Positions 12,864 to 13,641 of a stretch of 13,641 nt of DNA are shown one piece after another. The stretch comes from Methanocorpusculum sp. (GTDB lineage: Archaea > Halobacteriota > Methanomicrobia > Methanomicrobiales > Methanocorpusculaceae). Position 1 is the first letter of the stretch. Every line of letters starts with the position of its first letter. Both the position numbers and the translations under genes were made by a program. The notes under the pieces are model-generated. The model ran no database searches. It saw only the letters and a list, made by a program, of their open reading frames with translations, and had not been told where the DNA came from. The DNA is taken from positions 1 through 13,641 of the forward strand of contig DALTWQ010000031.1 of the NCBI GenBank assembly GCA_029987025.1. Direction: 5' to 3'.

Positions 12864-13641
12864 TTAGAGCACCCCCGTGATTCCTGCATCGATGAGGAAC
12901 AGAATCAGCGCCGCAAGTGCGATACCGCCTAAAATAAACCAGTACACCTTAACAACCTGCGTAATTCTGAAACGCGCCATCATCGTTCTGAACACTGTAA
13001 CCGAGATAATCATCACCACAATTAGCTTCACAAGGAAGAAGAGAATATCCACGATAATTGCAAGAGCGCCGGTCAGACCAAACAGCGGCGACAGATTCCA
13101 CGGAAGAAGAATCGCAACTCCGAACGAAAGAATAGCAACCGTCTTCACCGCCTGGGCAAGAGAAAACATGCCTAAGTTTCTGCCAGAATATTCTGCAAGA
13201 ATACCGCCGGTAAGTTCAGTCTCTGCCTCCGGCGAATCGAACGGAACCTTAGAGAGTTCTCCGGGCGTAATCCATGCGAATAAAATCAGCAGAAGAACAA
13301 TTGCAATAATACCGCACGGGCCGCAGACGCTCCAGATATTAGTATCCATCAGCGTAACAAAGGAAAACGGCTCGGAAACACCGGCCACAGAAAGTCTCCA
13401 GGCAATCAGAATCACAACTGCCGCGAGCGGAAGCTCATAGGCAATCATTGAAACCATTTCACGCTGGGCACCGACGGTTGCATACGGCGAACCTGATGCA
13501 AAACCGCCAATTACAAGACAGAGCGACGGAATAATCAGCAGATACAGCACCAGAAGCATGTCTCCTGCACCGCCTAAGACCGGTGCAATGCTTCCGAACG
13601 GAAGATAGAGCAGAATCGCAATTGAAGCGGCAAGAGCAAGC
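12864..13641 (-). CDS. mbhM: MbhM/NuoH-like membrane subunit, partial (start beyond window)
   Basis: The frame is open to the window edge, upstream of the internal ATG at 13559; the extra 27 codons read LALAASIAILLYLPFGSIAP and onward, so the true start lies outside. The 258 residues present are the C-terminal part of a protein expected to be about 300-330 residues. The NuoH/complex I subunit signature is clear: LSKVPFDSPEAETELTGG followed by ILAEYSGRNLGMF, with the conserved acidic residues of the quinone-site or ferredoxin-type proton-coupling loop. Seven or so further hydrophobic segments follow. This subunit anchors the peripheral hydrogenase arm to the ion-pumping membrane arm. The order MbhM then MbhN matches the end of Mbh operons, and the two genes abut exactly, so they are co-translated. 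Confidence 0.87.
   Translation of the reverse strand, partial: LALAASIAILLYLPFGSIAPVLGGAGDMLLVLYLLIIPSLCLVIGGFASGSPYATVGAQREMVSMIAYELPLAAVVILIAWRLSVAGVSEPFSFVTLMDTNIWSVCGPCGIIAIVLLLILFAWITPGELSKVPFDSPEAETELTGGILAEYSGRNLGMFSLAQAVKTVAILSFGVAILLPWNLSPLFGLTGALAIIVDILFFLVKLIVVMIISVTVFRTMMARFRITQVVKVYWFILGGIALAALILFLIDAGITGVL

Noticed and set aside
12877..13440. 187-codon open frame on the plus strand opposite the MbhM gene
   Set aside because: It is antisense to a clearly conserved NuoH-like gene, its product has no recognisable motif, and its composition is that of a reverse-strand shadow.

Overview
This window looks like a chromosomal segment of a methanogenic archaeon, most likely of the Methanomicrobiales and possibly Methanocorpusculum-like. 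That is inferred from content, not from a database search. The grounds are archaeal TATA-type promoters, ribosome binding sites of the GGAGGTGAT type, T-rich terminators, Asp/Glu-rich proteins, and two subunits closely resembling the Mbh-type membrane-bound energy-converting [NiFe] hydrogenase (MbhM and MbhN).

Layout. Positions 1-51 are probably the tail of an upstream gene. A NhaC-family Na+/H+ antiporter (235-2175) and a double-length drug/metabolite transporter (2408-4408) follow as separate plus-strand units. Next is a polar amino acid ABC importer: a lipoprotein binding protein (4552-5355), a strong terminator hairpin, a permease (5477-6346) and an ATPase (6359-7102), then a possible small acidic ORF (7138-7287). 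From 7392 to 10286 there is a minus-strand cluster. In transcription order it holds two half-size YeeE/YedE membrane proteins, TusA, a degenerate TusA-like protein, then after a 143-nt gap an OsmC-family protein and a C_GCAxxG_C_C protein fused to a DUF1858 domain. A class II cysteine desulfurase (10497-11696), coupled to a divergent FdhD-like protein (11698-12357), is transcribed away from this cluster out of a shared AT-rich promoter region. The right edge carries the minus-strand end of a membrane-bound hydrogenase operon (12441-13641, truncated).

Two things stand out. First, the ABC binding protein appears to be circularly permuted: the half that is normally C-terminal comes directly after the signal peptide, and the canonical N-terminal half is at the end. 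Its permease has an unusual lipoprotein-like N-terminal extension. Second, the 7392-12357 block reads as a self-contained sulfur (or selenium) acquisition and relay module: importer halves, TusA carriers, thiol proteins, cysteine desulfurase and an FdhD-like protein. Several members have lost canonical motif residues, namely the CPxP of the second TusA and the CxxC and GRH of FdhD.
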